DNA of 64,000 bases from CAYQQK01 sp964420065 (GCA_964420065.1 CAYQQK010000002.1:101827-165826); one strand, 5' to 3'. Shown: positions 24,487 through 34,521, numbered from the stretch's first letter. Notes: generated from the letters alone by a model not told the origin. Numbers and translations are program-made.

Positions 24487-27465
24487 GTGGCCCCCAAAAC
24501 TGCACCCCTGCCGAAAAAGAAGATCAAAAAAATCATTAAAATTGCTTTGCTGATCTTTGTTTTCCTGGGTATCGCCGGCGCTGCAACCGGCGCCGTTGTG
24601 ATCGCAACTTACCTCAAAGATCTGCCCCCCCTTGATCACAACAAATTGAAAAATGTAGAAACATCCTACCTTTATGATCGGGAGGGGCAAGAAGTAACCC
24701 GGCTGCATGGGAGCGAGAACCGGATCGTGGTTTCCTTGGATGAAATACCGCAGCACGTTCAGGATGCGTTTGTCGCGGTGGAAGACGAACGGTTTTACCG
24801 CCATTTCGGAATCGACATCTGGGGTGGCTTACGTGCTCTTCTGGCCAACCTCCGTTACGGCGGTATCGCCCAGGGGAGCAGCACCATTACCATGCAGCTC
24901 GCCCGCAATGCTTTCTTCTCCTTTGATCAGACCTACAAACGGAAAGCCCAGGAAGCATATTATGCGATCCTGATCGAGCGCAGCTATCACAAAGATGAAA
25001 TTCTTGAAATGTACCTGAATATTATTTACTTCGGCAACAACGCCTACGGGGTGGAAACGGCGGCGCAAACTTACTTCAACAAAAGCGCCGCCGAACTGAC
25101 TCTGGCCGAGGGGGCGATGCTGGCCGGTATCGTCAATTCCCCGAATTACAACAACCCTCTTAACAATGAAACAAAAGCGCGGGAAGTAATGTCCACCGTT
25201 TTGACCACCATGTTCCGCCTCGGTAAAATCGATCGGGAGCAGCGCGATGCCGCCCTGGAGCAGCAGTTCGTTTACGGTGACCCCCCTGCAATTGAATTTC
25301 CCCATCCCTGGTTTGTCGATTACGTGATCCATCACGAACTGATCCAACTGCTCACCGCCATGCCCCAGTTCAAAGGGGATATCGATGCCGCTTATGAAGC
25401 CATTTACTGCGGCGGTCTGCGCATCTATACCACGATGAGCGCGGAACTGCAATCCTGCGTCGAAACCGTTCTCAACCGGGATGAACTCTATCCCCGCACG
25501 ATCCGGGTGGACATGGAAAAAGTGCGGGAAGCGGCGCAAGAACTACCCCAAAACCAGCCCGGTGTTAATATTTCCCAGGCCGCCTTGCAGGAATGCCTGG
25601 TCGAAGAGGGAGGCAGACTTCAGCCTCAGGCGACAATTGTTCTGGCCGACCCCGGCACCGGTGAAATCATTGCTCTTGGAGGGGGGCGTGAATACAGCAA
25701 GGCTACGAACCAGGTTCTGCGTTTCACCAGCACCAGGCAGTGCGGTTCCGCCATCAAGCCCATTGTTACCTACGGCCCGGCTTTTGAAGAGGGTATTCTG
25801 GCCGGTTGCGGCACTGCGGTGGACGATTCGCCCTATATCCAGGGCGGCTGGGCCCCGGAAAACTTCGACTATAAATTTCGCGGTCTCATTTCGGTACGGG
25901 AAGCCCTGCTTTATTCATACAATGTTCCCGCGGTGCGTATTTTTGAACAGTTGACCCCCCAGGTGGGCACCAATTACGGCGAACGCATGGGACTTTCAAC
26001 CCTGATTGATACGGACAAACAGATTTTGAGCACTACCCTGGGCGGGGTTACCTACGGAGTGACCGCCCTGGACATGACCCAGGCTTACAGTGTTCTGGCC
26101 AACGAAGGGATCCGCATGGATCTTTTCACCGTGAAACGGATTGAAGATCGCCAGGGCAACCTCCTTTATGAACAGCAAGCCAATCCAAAACAGATCTTGA
26201 GCCCCCAATCCACTTTTCTTGTTACCGATATCCTGCGGGATATGGTCCGTCATTACCTCGCCCGGGGGCTGAACGTGGACAACCGGCCCGTTGCCGCCAA
26301 AACCGGCACGACCAACGACTGGCGGGATGTCTACCTGGTCTCTTACACTCCCAACCTGGTCGCCACCTTCTGGATGGGTTACGATGAACCGCGTTTGGGA
26401 GGCATCCAGCAAGGCTGGAGCTACTCTACCGTTTTTTTGAGGGAAGTGTTCCAGGAGGCCTTCAAGACCCTGCCGCGAATGGAATTCGAAAAGCCGCCCG
26501 GAATAGTTGAAATGGAAGTTTGCTCCAAATCAGGCCTGTTACCCACGGATCTGTGCCGCACTGCCGGTACAGTGAAAACCGACTATTTTCTGGCCACTCA
26601 TGCCCCGCGCTTGAGCTGCGATCTGCACGTCACCCTCCCGGTATGCGGTGAAACGGAAATGCGGGCGGGCGCCTTCTGCCCCCCGGATGGAATCGAATGG
26701 AAGCTGTTCCTGGATCGCCCCCCCTTCATTGAAACCGACTCGCGCTGGCAGTTCGGAGCCGCCGGCCGAAAACCCGATGACGCCAAAGACATGCCGCCGG
26801 AGATCTGCCCGCACAGTGAAGGCGAAATCGGAGATCGTCCCCCCGCGCCGCGACACTTCTTCGCCTCGATATCGGGCCCGATTGTATCGCTTGATTGGGA
26901 ATATGAACTGTCTTTTCCGCTGCAGGGTTTCCGCCTTTTCCGCCAGAAAGAAGGTGAAATGCAGGCCTTTTATGTTGCCGCCATCGATTCGCACCGGCGC
27001 AGTTACACAGACGTGTTCAACCCGGAACCGGGCGTTGAATACATTTACTATCTGGTGGCGGTGGATTACAACGGCGCTTTTTCGCCCCGGGCCGAAACCC
27101 GGATCGGCGGTGAAGGCCGGGGACAATCCCGCAAACCCGGTCTTTTCGAAGCTGCTTTTGATGGAGAAGCGGTTTCTTTATCCTGGCGGGATGAGAATAC
27201 CTTTTCGGACGAATTCATTATCGAACGCCAAGGCGGCCCGGGCGGGTTCCGCTATCTTGCCACTGTCCCCGGGCATCAGCTCTTCTACCTCGATCACGAA
27301 ATCGAGCCGGGCAATAGTTACCAGTATCATGTCTATGCAATCCTCTCCGGACAGCAATCCGCTCCGGCTTATGACGTAATTACTGTTCCCGATCATGCCG
27401 GTGAAGGGGATCAAACCGGTGACAACAGCAACCGGGATGAAGCTTTCGACCCGGAAGGAGGTTGA
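24487..27465 (+). CDS. Class A penicillin-binding protein (PBP1A family) with fibronectin-like C-terminus
   Basis: A bifunctional peptidoglycan glycosyltransferase/transpeptidase of 992 residues, membrane anchored by one helix (about residues 16-40). The GT51 domain shows EDERFYRHFGID, QGSSTITMQLARN and RKAQEAYYAILIE. The transpeptidase has SxxK as GSAIKP (serine near residue 421), SxN as SYN (about 477) and KTGT (about 605). From about residue 780 there are two fibronectin type III-like modules (VSLDWEYELSFPLQGFRLFR and VSLSWRDENTFSDEFIIER). The C-terminus is acidic. I choose the GTG at 24487 because it has GAGAGGAGG nine bases upstream; GTG at 24481 is also possible. It is the only plus-strand gene of the left 47 kb. 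Confidence 0.94.
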   Translation: MAPKTAPLPKKKIKKIIKIALLIFVFLGIAGAATGAVVIATYLKDLPPLDHNKLKNVETSYLYDREGQEVTRLHGSENRIVVSLDEIPQHVQDAFVAVEDERFYRHFGIDIWGGLRALLANLRYGGIAQGSSTITMQLARNAFFSFDQTYKRKAQEAYYAILIERSYHKDEILEMYLNIIYFGNNAYGVETAAQTYFNKSAAELTLAEGAMLAGIVNSPNYNNPLNNETKAREVMSTVLTTMFRLGKIDREQRDAALEQQFVYGDPPAIEFPHPWFVDYVIHHELIQLLTAMPQFKGDIDAAYEAIYCGGLRIYTTMSAELQSCVETVLNRDELYPRTIRVDMEKVREAAQELPQNQPGVNISQAALQECLVEEGGRLQPQATIVLADPGTGEIIALGGGREYSKATNQVLRFTSTRQCGSAIKPIVTYGPAFEEGILAGCGTAVDDSPYIQGGWAPENFDYKFRGLISVREALLYSYNVPAVRIFEQLTPQVGTNYGERMGLSTLIDTDKQILSTTLGGVTYGVTALDMTQAYSVLANEGIRMDLFTVKRIEDRQGNLLYEQQANPKQILSPQSTFLVTDILRDMVRHYLARGLNVDNRPVAAKTGTTNDWRDVYLVSYTPNLVATFWMGYDEPRLGGIQQGWSYSTVFLREVFQEAFKTLPRMEFEKPPGIVEMEVCSKSGLLPTDLCRTAGTVKTDYFLATHAPRLSCDLHVTLPVCGETEMRAGAFCPPDGIEWKLFLDRPPFIETDSRWQFGAAGRKPDDAKDMPPEICPHSEGEIGDRPPAPRHFFASISGPIVSLDWEYELSFPLQGFRLFRQKEGEMQAFYVAAIDSHRRSYTDVFNPEPGVEYIYYLVAVDYNGAFSPRAETRIGGEGRGQSRKPGLFEAAFDGEAVSLSWRDENTFSDEFIIERQGGPGGFRYLATVPGHQLFYLDHEIEPGNSYQYHVYAILSGQQSAPAYDVITVPDHAGEGDQTGDNSNRDEAFDPEGG

Positions 27466-27474
27466 AGCCTGAAC

Positions 27475-27753
27475 CTAGAACCCGGATCGTGGAGCAGCCC
27501 AGAAATGTTGCTCGCCCTTCCGTTTAACCCGTCTTTTTCGTGTCGGCAGGCTGAATAGGGCCTGCCGCACGGCGGTAGCAGGCATTTGGGTAGCGGCACA
27601 TCCCGGGCCGTATTGTTCTTCCCCCCGCCGGACCAGTTCCTGCCATGCTTCCGGGTATTCGGCGCGGAATTCATGCACGACCTGTTCGGTGCTCTTGAAA
27701 ATGCCGGGATCGAGCAGGCGGGACAGAAGCCTTTGTGTTTTAAGCGTCGCCAA
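27475..27753 (-). CDS. Small unknown protein downstream of mutS2
   Basis: A 92-residue frame starting at a TTG at 27753, four bases after GGAGG and 40 bases past the mutS2 stop. It has a plausible amphipathic N-terminal half (LKTQRLLSRLLDPGIFKSTEQVVHEF) and a basic C-terminal half. I do not recognise it; codon-position composition looks coding in the first two-thirds. It ends ten bases from the converging PBP gene. Confidence 0.45.
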   Translation of the reverse strand: MATLKTQRLLSRLLDPGIFKSTEQVVHEFRAEYPEAWQELVRRGEEQYGPGCAATQMPATAVRQALFSLPTRKRRVKRKGEQHFWAAPRSGF

Positions 27754-27793
27754 TCATCCTCCGGTCAATTCTCACATTGGTTCGCTTTCGTCG

Positions 27794-30181
27794 TTAAAGT
27801 TGAATTACAGTTACTCCCTCGCCGCCTTCACCGGGAACGCCGGGACGCCAATGGCGCACCAGGTGGTGCTCTTGCAAGTAGGCCCGTAATCCTTCCTTGA
27901 GACGGCCGGTTCCTTTGCCGTGAATCACGGTGACCCGGTGCAGCCCGTTCAACAAGGCCCGGTCGAGGAGTTTTTCCACTGCCGGCAAGGCTTCTTCCAC
28001 GGTTTGTCCGCGCAAATCGACTGTGGGCAACACGCCGGCATCATGGCCGGCTATGGTATACCCCCCGCCCGGCCCGACTTCCGCGGCGGAGGGCCCTGCT
28101 TCGCCGCTCGGAAGATCTTGACACCGCCCCAGGTCTGCCAGCGGTGTTTGCACCCGGAGCGATCCCACCTGCACCAGCGCTTCCTTTTCCCCCAGGGCAA
28201 GTATTTCTCCTTTCTGTTCCAGGGCACGGACAAAAACGGTCTTCCCTACCTCCGGCGTTTCTTCAAGCTCAAAAAGCCCGCTGTCCGGTGCGTCTTCCCC
28301 TTCCACCGCCTGAATCAGCTCTTGCAGCCGGCCCCGCACCGCCTCCGCCCGCCCCGTGGCGACGGCACTTTTTTCAGTTCCGAACCGGCGCAACTCGCGC
28401 AAGATCGCGTCTGCCTCCGTTCGGGAGCGGCGCACGAGCAGGCGGGCCTCATCCCCGGCTTCGCGCAGGATCTTTCCCCGGCGCTGCCGGAGCGATTCGA
28501 GTTCCGACTCCAACTCTCGCCGCAGGGCTTCCGCCCGGGCTCGCTCCAGAGAGGCTTCACGGCTTTCCCTGGAATAGCGCTGCTGATCCTTGACGAGGTC
28601 GGCGATAACCACTTCGATCCGGCCATGATCGCGATCCAGGTGGGAACGAGCCCGGTCCGTGATCACTGCAGGCAGCCCGAGGCGGGCTGCTACCTCAAAA
28701 GCGTTGCTCTGTCCCGGCACCCCTTGAAGAAGACGAAAAGTAGGAGTAAGGGTTTCCGGATCAAATTCCATGGAAGCATTTTGCATCTCTTCTTGCGCCT
28801 GGGCAAATATTTTTAGTTCACCGGCATGAGTCGTGACCAGGGTCAAAGCGCCGCTGCCGGTCAGTTTTTCAAGGATGGCCTTGGCCAAGGCCGCACCTTC
28901 GGAGGGATCGGTCCCCGCCCCCAGTTCGTCCAAAAGGATCAGATCCCCTTTCCCTGCTTCGGAGATAATGGCGACTATATTTTTCATATGACCGGAAAAG
29001 GTGCTTAAATTTTGGACAATGCTCTGTTCATCCCCGATATCGGCCCGGATCCGCCGGAAGATACCAAGGCGGCTTTCGGGGGCGACAGGAATATGGAGAC
29101 CGCTCTGGGTCATGGCCGCGAGCAGCCCTACCGTTTTCAAAGCCACTGTTTTCCCCCCGGTGTTGGGGCCGGTCACAACCAGGGTCCGGATGCGGGATTG
29201 CAGCACCAGATCCAGGGGAACTGCCTCCGATCCGAGCAGGGGGTGGCGAGCCTGGACCAAAGCCAGGATTGGACGGTTCGAATTGATGAGCCGGGGCGCA
29301 GAAGCTTTTTGGACCAGGCTGAGGCGACCGCAGGCCAGGGCTAGATCGAGAGCGGCATAAATTTCCCGGCCGGCGGCCAGTTCCGGCTCCCTCCCGGCTA
29401 CAGCCGTGCTCAGGGAGGCCAAAATACGTCGGATTTCTTTTTTCTCTTCGTTTTCCAAGGTGATCACTTCGTTGTGTTTTTGCACGACCACGGCAGGTTC
29501 AATGAACAGGGTCGCTCCGCTGGCCGACCGGTCATGCACTATTCCGGGAACCCGTCCGAGGTTTTCCTGTTTTACCGGCAGGACATAGCGGCCGCCGCGC
29601 CGTGTTACAAGCAGTTCCTGCAGATAGGGGGCAACCGTGGCCGATCGCAAATATTCTTCCATCCGGTTACGCAAGTTTTCCATCAGGGTCCGGCGGCGGC
29701 GGCGCAACCCGGCCAGGGCCGGGGAGGCCCCGTCGAGGATCTCCCCCTCCGGGCCCACCGAACGGGTCAGCCGTCCGGCCAGCCCGCTGCAGGGATCCAG
29801 AGCGGCGGCCCTGCGCGCAATCAGGGGAAAGGACTCTGTTTTCTCCGGGTCCCGGAAAAAGCGCTTCCAGCAGTCCACTCCTTCCAGGAAACGGGCAATG
29901 CCTGCCAGCTCGTTCCCCTCGAGCAAACCGCCCCGGGCGGCGCGGTCCAGGATCGGGCCGGTGTCTCCGCATGCCGGCAGGACGAACAGACCCTGTTGCA
30001 AAAGACGCCGCGCTTCGCCGGTTTCCTGCAAAGCCTGCCGCACCGCCGCTTCTTCGGCGACGGGGAGCAGTTCGGAGGCCAGGAGACGCCCCATGGGCGT
30101 GGTGGTATATCCAGCCAGTTGTTCCCGGATCGTTTCAAATTCCAGGGTGCGAATTTCACGTGCGGTGATCACTTCACACAA
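27794..30181 (-). CDS. mutS2: MutS2 endonuclease/ATPase with Smr domain
   Basis: MutS2 is a MutS-like ABC ATPase with a C-terminal Smr nuclease domain; roles include suppression of recombination and rescue of collided ribosomes. The 795-residue protein has core and clamp segments, Walker A VTGPNTGGKTVALKTVG, Walker B DLILLDELGAGTDPSEGAAL, a coiled coil of Arg/Glu-rich heptads (about 520-620), a KOW-like segment and the Smr domain VDLRGQTVEEALPAVEKLLD...HGKGTGRLKEGL. The start is a TTG at 30181, eight bases past the stop of the upstream glycosylase fusion. The order zapA-cvpA-X-mutS2 is the usual Bacillota order, with X normally polX. Confidence 0.94.
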   Translation of the reverse strand: MCEVITAREIRTLEFETIREQLAGYTTTPMGRLLASELLPVAEEAAVRQALQETGEARRLLQQGLFVLPACGDTGPILDRAARGGLLEGNELAGIARFLEGVDCWKRFFRDPEKTESFPLIARRAAALDPCSGLAGRLTRSVGPEGEILDGASPALAGLRRRRRTLMENLRNRMEEYLRSATVAPYLQELLVTRRGGRYVLPVKQENLGRVPGIVHDRSASGATLFIEPAVVVQKHNEVITLENEEKKEIRRILASLSTAVAGREPELAAGREIYAALDLALACGRLSLVQKASAPRLINSNRPILALVQARHPLLGSEAVPLDLVLQSRIRTLVVTGPNTGGKTVALKTVGLLAAMTQSGLHIPVAPESRLGIFRRIRADIGDEQSIVQNLSTFSGHMKNIVAIISEAGKGDLILLDELGAGTDPSEGAALAKAILEKLTGSGALTLVTTHAGELKIFAQAQEEMQNASMEFDPETLTPTFRLLQGVPGQSNAFEVAARLGLPAVITDRARSHLDRDHGRIEVVIADLVKDQQRYSRESREASLERARAEALRRELESELESLRQRRGKILREAGDEARLLVRRSRTEADAILRELRRFGTEKSAVATGRAEAVRGRLQELIQAVEGEDAPDSGLFELEETPEVGKTVFVRALEQKGEILALGEKEALVQVGSLRVQTPLADLGRCQDLPSGEAGPSAAEVGPGGGYTIAGHDAGVLPTVDLRGQTVEEALPAVEKLLDRALLNGLHRVTVIHGKGTGRLKEGLRAYLQEHHLVRHWRPGVPGEGGEGVTVIQL

Positions 30182-30188
30182 ACCATAC

Positions 30189-31079
30189 TCACTTCCCGGT
30201 CTTCGTCCCGTCCATTTTCACCGGCCGGGAAAGATAGCGGTTTTCGGCAAAACAAAAACGGAGCAATTTATCGGCCGCTCTCCGGATCCCGATCCGGGGC
30301 GTGACCACAACCGGTCCACCGTTGAAGTTTGCGGGAGTTTCACCAACCCATAACGGGGGTTGCGCCAGTGATAAGCCGTTCTGTCCGCGGTTGATTCCCA
30401 GGGCCCGGCACAATTTACCCGGTCCATTGGTTAAAGCAGGATCACTTTCCGACAGTTTCCGGCGCCGGCCCATTATTTTGTGCCCGGCCAGAGGTTCCAA
30501 CGCCCGGACCAGAACCGCCGTCCCGATACCCTCCCTTTCGGTGACCACGTTGAAACAGTAATGATTGCCGTAGATGAAATAGACATAGGCCCGCCCGGGC
30601 GGGCCGAACATGGCCGCATTGCGTCCCGTTTTGCCGCAGGCGGCATGGCAGGCCGGATCGCCGCAACCAAGGTAAGCTTCGGTTTCGACGATGATCCCCG
30701 CCGTTAAACCGGCCGCAGTTTCATGACAGAGGATTTTTCCCAGAAGCTTGCGGGCAACGACATCTGTTCCGCTCGTATAAAATTCGGCGGGTAAGGCCAC
30801 CCCCCGGTGAAAAACTTCCGCTTCGAGCCGGGCCAGGTAACGGCTGTTTCCCGTGTGCAACAATTCGATTATTTTCTCTTCCAGGGCGGGACCGACGCCC
30901 GGGATATCCCGCAAGCGGTTTCCCTCCGCCAGAAGCGCCAGCGGTTCAGGAAGGCGAATCACTCGCCGCGCCGCCTGGCTATAGGCTCGGGATTCAAAAA
31001 TATTTTCTCCTTTGAGGGCAAGAAGGGCGGCTATACGATCGAAAATAGCGGCAATTTCCCGGTTTTCCACGGCCGACAC
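30189..31079 (-). CDS. PolX-type HhH domain fused to alkyladenine DNA glycosylase (AAG/MPG)
   Basis: A 296-residue fusion. Residues 1-88 (ENREIAAIFDRIAALLALKG, FESRAYSQAARRVIRL, LRDIPGVGPALEEKIIELL) match the N-terminal 8-kDa and helix-hairpin-helix region of bacterial family X DNA polymerase. Residues about 90-285 are a complete AAG-type 3-methyladenine glycosylase: AEFYTSGTDVVARKLLGKIL, the catalytic glutamate in IIVETEAYLG, GRAYVYFIYGNHYCFNVV, and NGPGKLCRALGINRGQNG. The polymerase palm and PHP domains of PolX are absent. The start overlaps the cvpA stop (TAGTG). It should excise alkylated purines; the HhH part may bind DNA or act as a dRP lyase. It lies exactly at the usual polX locus. 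Confidence 0.88.
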   Translation of the reverse strand: MSAVENREIAAIFDRIAALLALKGENIFESRAYSQAARRVIRLPEPLALLAEGNRLRDIPGVGPALEEKIIELLHTGNSRYLARLEAEVFHRGVALPAEFYTSGTDVVARKLLGKILCHETAAGLTAGIIVETEAYLGCGDPACHAACGKTGRNAAMFGPPGRAYVYFIYGNHYCFNVVTEREGIGTAVLVRALEPLAGHKIMGRRRKLSESDPALTNGPGKLCRALGINRGQNGLSLAQPPLWVGETPANFNGGPVVVTPRIGIRRAADKLLRFCFAENRYLSRPVKMDGTKTGK

Positions 31080-31633
31080 TAGTGCAAAATCAAAAACAAA
31101 TTTTTGATCGCCGCCGTAACAGCCGGGAGATAGGTTTCAGCTGCTGCCGCAAACCGTGAATCGCCGACCGTACCGGCCATAATATCGATGGGTAACAATG
31201 AAAGGAGCGGGATCAAGAGCATTGCAAAAACAGCACCCCGAAACAGGCCGAAAACAGCGCCCCCGAAGCGATTGAAGGTGCCGATCACCGGGACCCGGTT
31301 GATGACCTTGAAACTGCCCGCCAACACCTTGAGCAACAACAGCAGCATCAGGAAGAGGACGATAAAAGCAAGGATTCCTGCCACCAGGGATAATGTCCAG
31401 TCCATGGTCAGATCAATCCGCAACCACTGCATCGCTTCCCGGGCCGGCATCAAATAATCCGGATTCAACAGGGAGGCAACCGGAGTCGCCAGTTTCCGGC
31501 TGCCAAAGTAGGCAAGAACAGCCGCGATGAAAAAACCGAGCAAGCCGATCAACTGGCTGGCCAGACCCCGGGAAAAACCGGCGATAAAGAAGAACACAAA
31601 GATACCCATCAGTAGCAGGTCGAGCCAGTTCAT
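31079..31633 (-). CDS. CvpA family membrane protein
   Basis: A 184-residue integral membrane protein with four hydrophobic segments (about 3-22, 26-44, 62-90, 100-125), the N-terminal NWLDLLLMGIFVFFFIAGFSRGL, and the glycine-containing VIGTFNRFGGAVFGLFRGAVFA typical of CvpA/YshB. CvpA is linked to colicin V export in E. coli and to membrane stress in other bacteria. It overlaps zapA by four bases and the fusion gene by one. Confidence 0.87.
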   Translation of the reverse strand: MNWLDLLLMGIFVFFFIAGFSRGLASQLIGLLGFFIAAVLAYFGSRKLATPVASLLNPDYLMPAREAMQWLRIDLTMDWTLSLVAGILAFIVLFLMLLLLLKVLAGSFKVINRVPVIGTFNRFGGAVFGLFRGAVFAMLLIPLLSLLPIDIMAGTVGDSRFAAAAETYLPAVTAAIKNLFLILH

Positions 31634-31896
31634 TTTTCCTTCTCCTTTTCCCGGTAAATAACCGGGAGACGGGCCTGTTCTTCCTGTAATCGCAACAGTT
31701 CATCGGCCAGGTTGATCGCCGCCAACACGGCCATTCTTTCGCGACCCAGGCCGCGGTTACGCGCAGCCAACTGCTGCATCAACCGATCCACGTGCCGGGC
31801 TACCCGCTGCATCCACGCCCCGGTTGCTGTTCCTTTGATGGTATAGTCTTCCCCCAGGATGGTCACCGTTACCCGGCTCACCGGCTTTTCAGCCAT
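31630..31896 (-). CDS. zapA: Cell division protein ZapA
   Basis: ZapA binds FtsZ protofilaments and stabilises the Z ring. The 88-residue protein has the ZapA-type N-terminus VSRVTVTILGEDYTIKG, the helix MQRVARHVDRLMQQLA, and AVLAAINLADELLRLQEEQ, a coiled coil typical of the family. I take the ATG at 31896, which has a GAGG site seven bases upstream; an earlier in-frame start at 31977 gives a non-conserved 27-residue extension. pheT ends 84 bases upstream. Confidence 0.9.
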   Translation of the reverse strand: MAEKPVSRVTVTILGEDYTIKGTATGAWMQRVARHVDRLMQQLAARNRGLGRERMAVLAAINLADELLRLQEEQARLPVIYREKEKEK

Positions 31897-31979
31897 GGCC
31901 CCACCTCTTAACTCTTTGGTCAAGTATTCGCGACCGGAATAGCGGATCCTTCCTTGTTCCTTACCCGGGGCACTCACCC

Positions 31980-34409
31980 TTAACGGCCGCGCAGTTCAGC
32001 CCCTTGCCGGGCCAGGGCTGCCGTGATCCGTTCATGAACGGCGGTTACCTCGGCTTCGGTCAAGGTCCTCTCGCAGGAGCGATAGGTAATGGCAAAAGCC
32101 ATACTACGTTTACCGGGACTGATTTGAGCTCCCTGGTAAAGATCGAACAAAACCACGCTTTCCACCAGTTCTCCTCCGGCGATCCGGATCACCTGTTCCA
32201 GATTCTGCGCCGGTATGACCACGGGAACAACCACGGCAATATCCCTGAGGGAAGCCGGATAACGGGGTAAAGGAGTACAACGGGGGACCGGATCGGCCTG
32301 TTCCAGGAGCGGCGCCAGTGCCAGTTCGGCCACCGCCACCTCCAGGTCCAGATCCCAGGCCTCCCCCACGGCGGGATGGAGCTGCCCCATGTATCCCACT
32401 TCAATTCCACCGGCGACCAGCAGGGCGCCCCGGACAGGGTGAAGAAAAGGCAACCGGGCGGGCACATAGCACATCCCTTCAATGCCGAGACGAAAACAGA
32501 GATTTTCCAGGATTCCTTTCAAGACAAAGAAATCTGCCGGTTGCCGGGGCATGATCCAGTTCGGTCCGGGTAAACAGCCCGCCGCTGCCAGACCCAAATG
32601 TAATCGTTCTTCGGGCAACTCCGTCAGCGGCAGCTCCCGGGGCCGGTAGACGGCTCCAATCTCAAAAAATAGCTGGTCCGTTTCCTGAAAATGAAGGTTG
32701 TGCTGCACGGTTTGAAGCAGCCCCGGCAAAAGAGTCGTCCGCATGACCCCCTGTTCCTCGGAAAGGGGGTTTAGCAGCGGGATCGCCTCCAGGCGCGGAT
32801 CTTCCCGCGGAAGACGTAATCTCCGGAGCAAAGCCGGATTGAAAAAGGAGAGGTTGATCGCTTCATTGAAACCGCCTGCAGTCAAGGTTTCCCGGATCAG
32901 GTTCTGCAGCCGTTGTTCAGGGGACGGCCGGCAGGAAATCAACTCGCCCCGGGGCAGGGTCACGGGGATATTTTCATAACCATAAAGGCGAGCCACCTCT
33001 TCAACCACGTCTTCTTCCAGGACGATGTCTCCGCGTCGCGGGGGTACCGTTACTTCCAGGAAAGGGGCAGGCCCGCGATTGACAGTGCACCCCAAACGTT
33101 CCAGGATCTCGATCGTCCGCCCCTCCGGAATCTTCACGCCCAGGATTTCATTGATCCGGTACGGACGTACGGCCAGGGTACGAGGCCGGTGCGGTACAGG
33201 GTGCACATCCACCATTCCCTTGATCACACTGCCCCCGCCCAAAGAAGCAATGCGGTGGGAAGCACTGTTTTGAGCCTCGACGACCCATTCCGGATTTACC
33301 CCCCGCTCAAAACGCTGGGAGGCCTCGGAGGGCAGGTCGAAATGCCGGGCGGTACGGCGGATATTGACCGGATCGAACAGAGCGGCTTCCAGAAGGATAT
33401 TGCGGGTAGCCGGCCCGATCCCGGTGTTTTCCCCTCCCATTACCCCGGCCAGCCCGACCGGCCCCTCCCGATCGGCGATCACAAGAATCTGCGGATCCAG
33501 GTTCCGTTCGACCCCGTCCAAAGTCACCAAGGTTTCGCCGGACCGGGCTCGCCGCACGATGATTTCCCCGCCCCGGACCCGGTCGAAATCAAAGGCGTGG
33601 AGCGGCTGCCCGTACTGCCACATGACATAGTTGGTCGTATCGACAGCATTACAGATCGGCCTGATCCCCGCTTTCAACAACCGCAACTGCATTCGTAGAG
33701 GCGACGGGCCGATCCTGACATCCTGGATCAGGCGGGTGGTGTAGCGCGAGCAAAGGGACGGTTCCAGGATCTGGACCCGGAGAGCCTGTTCGACCGCTAT
33801 CGTTTCCTCAACCGCCTCCGGAGCAAATAGGGGCATCTTGACTCTGCCTCCGGTGATCGCGGCTACCTCCCACGCTACCCCCAGCAGGCCGAGACAATCG
33901 GCCCGGTTAGGGGTCAGATCCAGATGCAAAATAGGCTCGTCCAGCTCAAGGAGCTCATCCACGAGCAGGCCGGGTTGAGCGGAGTTTCCCAGGACGAGGA
34001 TGCGTTTCGCCTCACCGGACAGCTCCAATCCGAGTTCAGCAGCCGAACAGAGCATCCCCTCCGAACGGATTCCCCGGATCTTCACCGACCGGAGGGGTTC
34101 CTGCCGGCCGGGAAGCAACGCCCCGGGCAGCGCCAGGGGAACCATCTGCCCCGGGGCGACATTGGCAGCGCCGCAAACCACTTCGCGCGGGGTCCCGCCA
34201 CCCTCGTCCACCCGGACCACGGTCAGTGTATCGTCGCCGGGGTGTTGCTCCACAAACTGAACACGGGCCGCAACGACCCGCTCCAGCCTGTCCCGAAACG
34301 GTTCAACGGTCTCCACCTCCACCCCGGCCAGAGTGAGCACCTCGGCCAGCTCCGTGGAGGAGAGATCAAAATCAACATATTCTTGCAGCCAGGTACAGGG
34401 AACACGCAC
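31980..34409 (-). CDS. pheT: Phenylalanine-tRNA ligase beta subunit
   Basis: The 809-residue beta subunit pairs with PheS as an alpha2-beta2 enzyme. Visible domains are the N-terminal tRNA-binding OB fold (VVAARVQFVEQHPGDDTLTVVRVD), the B3/B4 editing region with LHAFDFDRVRGGEIIVRRA, the B5 domain ETLVTLDG...GVMGGENTGI, the catalytic-like core and the C-terminal ferredoxin-fold anticodon-binding domain (PRYPASLRDIAVVVP). The GTG at 34409 has AGGAGG nine bases upstream. pheS lies 113 bases upstream behind a T-box. Confidence 0.95.
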   Translation of the reverse strand: MRVPCTWLQEYVDFDLSSTELAEVLTLAGVEVETVEPFRDRLERVVAARVQFVEQHPGDDTLTVVRVDEGGGTPREVVCGAANVAPGQMVPLALPGALLPGRQEPLRSVKIRGIRSEGMLCSAAELGLELSGEAKRILVLGNSAQPGLLVDELLELDEPILHLDLTPNRADCLGLLGVAWEVAAITGGRVKMPLFAPEAVEETIAVEQALRVQILEPSLCSRYTTRLIQDVRIGPSPLRMQLRLLKAGIRPICNAVDTTNYVMWQYGQPLHAFDFDRVRGGEIIVRRARSGETLVTLDGVERNLDPQILVIADREGPVGLAGVMGGENTGIGPATRNILLEAALFDPVNIRRTARHFDLPSEASQRFERGVNPEWVVEAQNSASHRIASLGGGSVIKGMVDVHPVPHRPRTLAVRPYRINEILGVKIPEGRTIEILERLGCTVNRGPAPFLEVTVPPRRGDIVLEEDVVEEVARLYGYENIPVTLPRGELISCRPSPEQRLQNLIRETLTAGGFNEAINLSFFNPALLRRLRLPREDPRLEAIPLLNPLSEEQGVMRTTLLPGLLQTVQHNLHFQETDQLFFEIGAVYRPRELPLTELPEERLHLGLAAAGCLPGPNWIMPRQPADFFVLKGILENLCFRLGIEGMCYVPARLPFLHPVRGALLVAGGIEVGYMGQLHPAVGEAWDLDLEVAVAELALAPLLEQADPVPRCTPLPRYPASLRDIAVVVPVVIPAQNLEQVIRIAGGELVESVVLFDLYQGAQISPGKRSMAFAITYRSCERTLTEAEVTAVHERITAALARQGAELRGR

Positions 34410-34521
34410 AGCATGCCGCCTCCTCGGGGTTTTGATGACCTTCCCCCGCTATTTTCTTCCCCCCGTTCCACCCCCCGGGAGGATCTTCAAACAACTTGAA
34501 CGCCAAAGGTGTCACTTTTGC

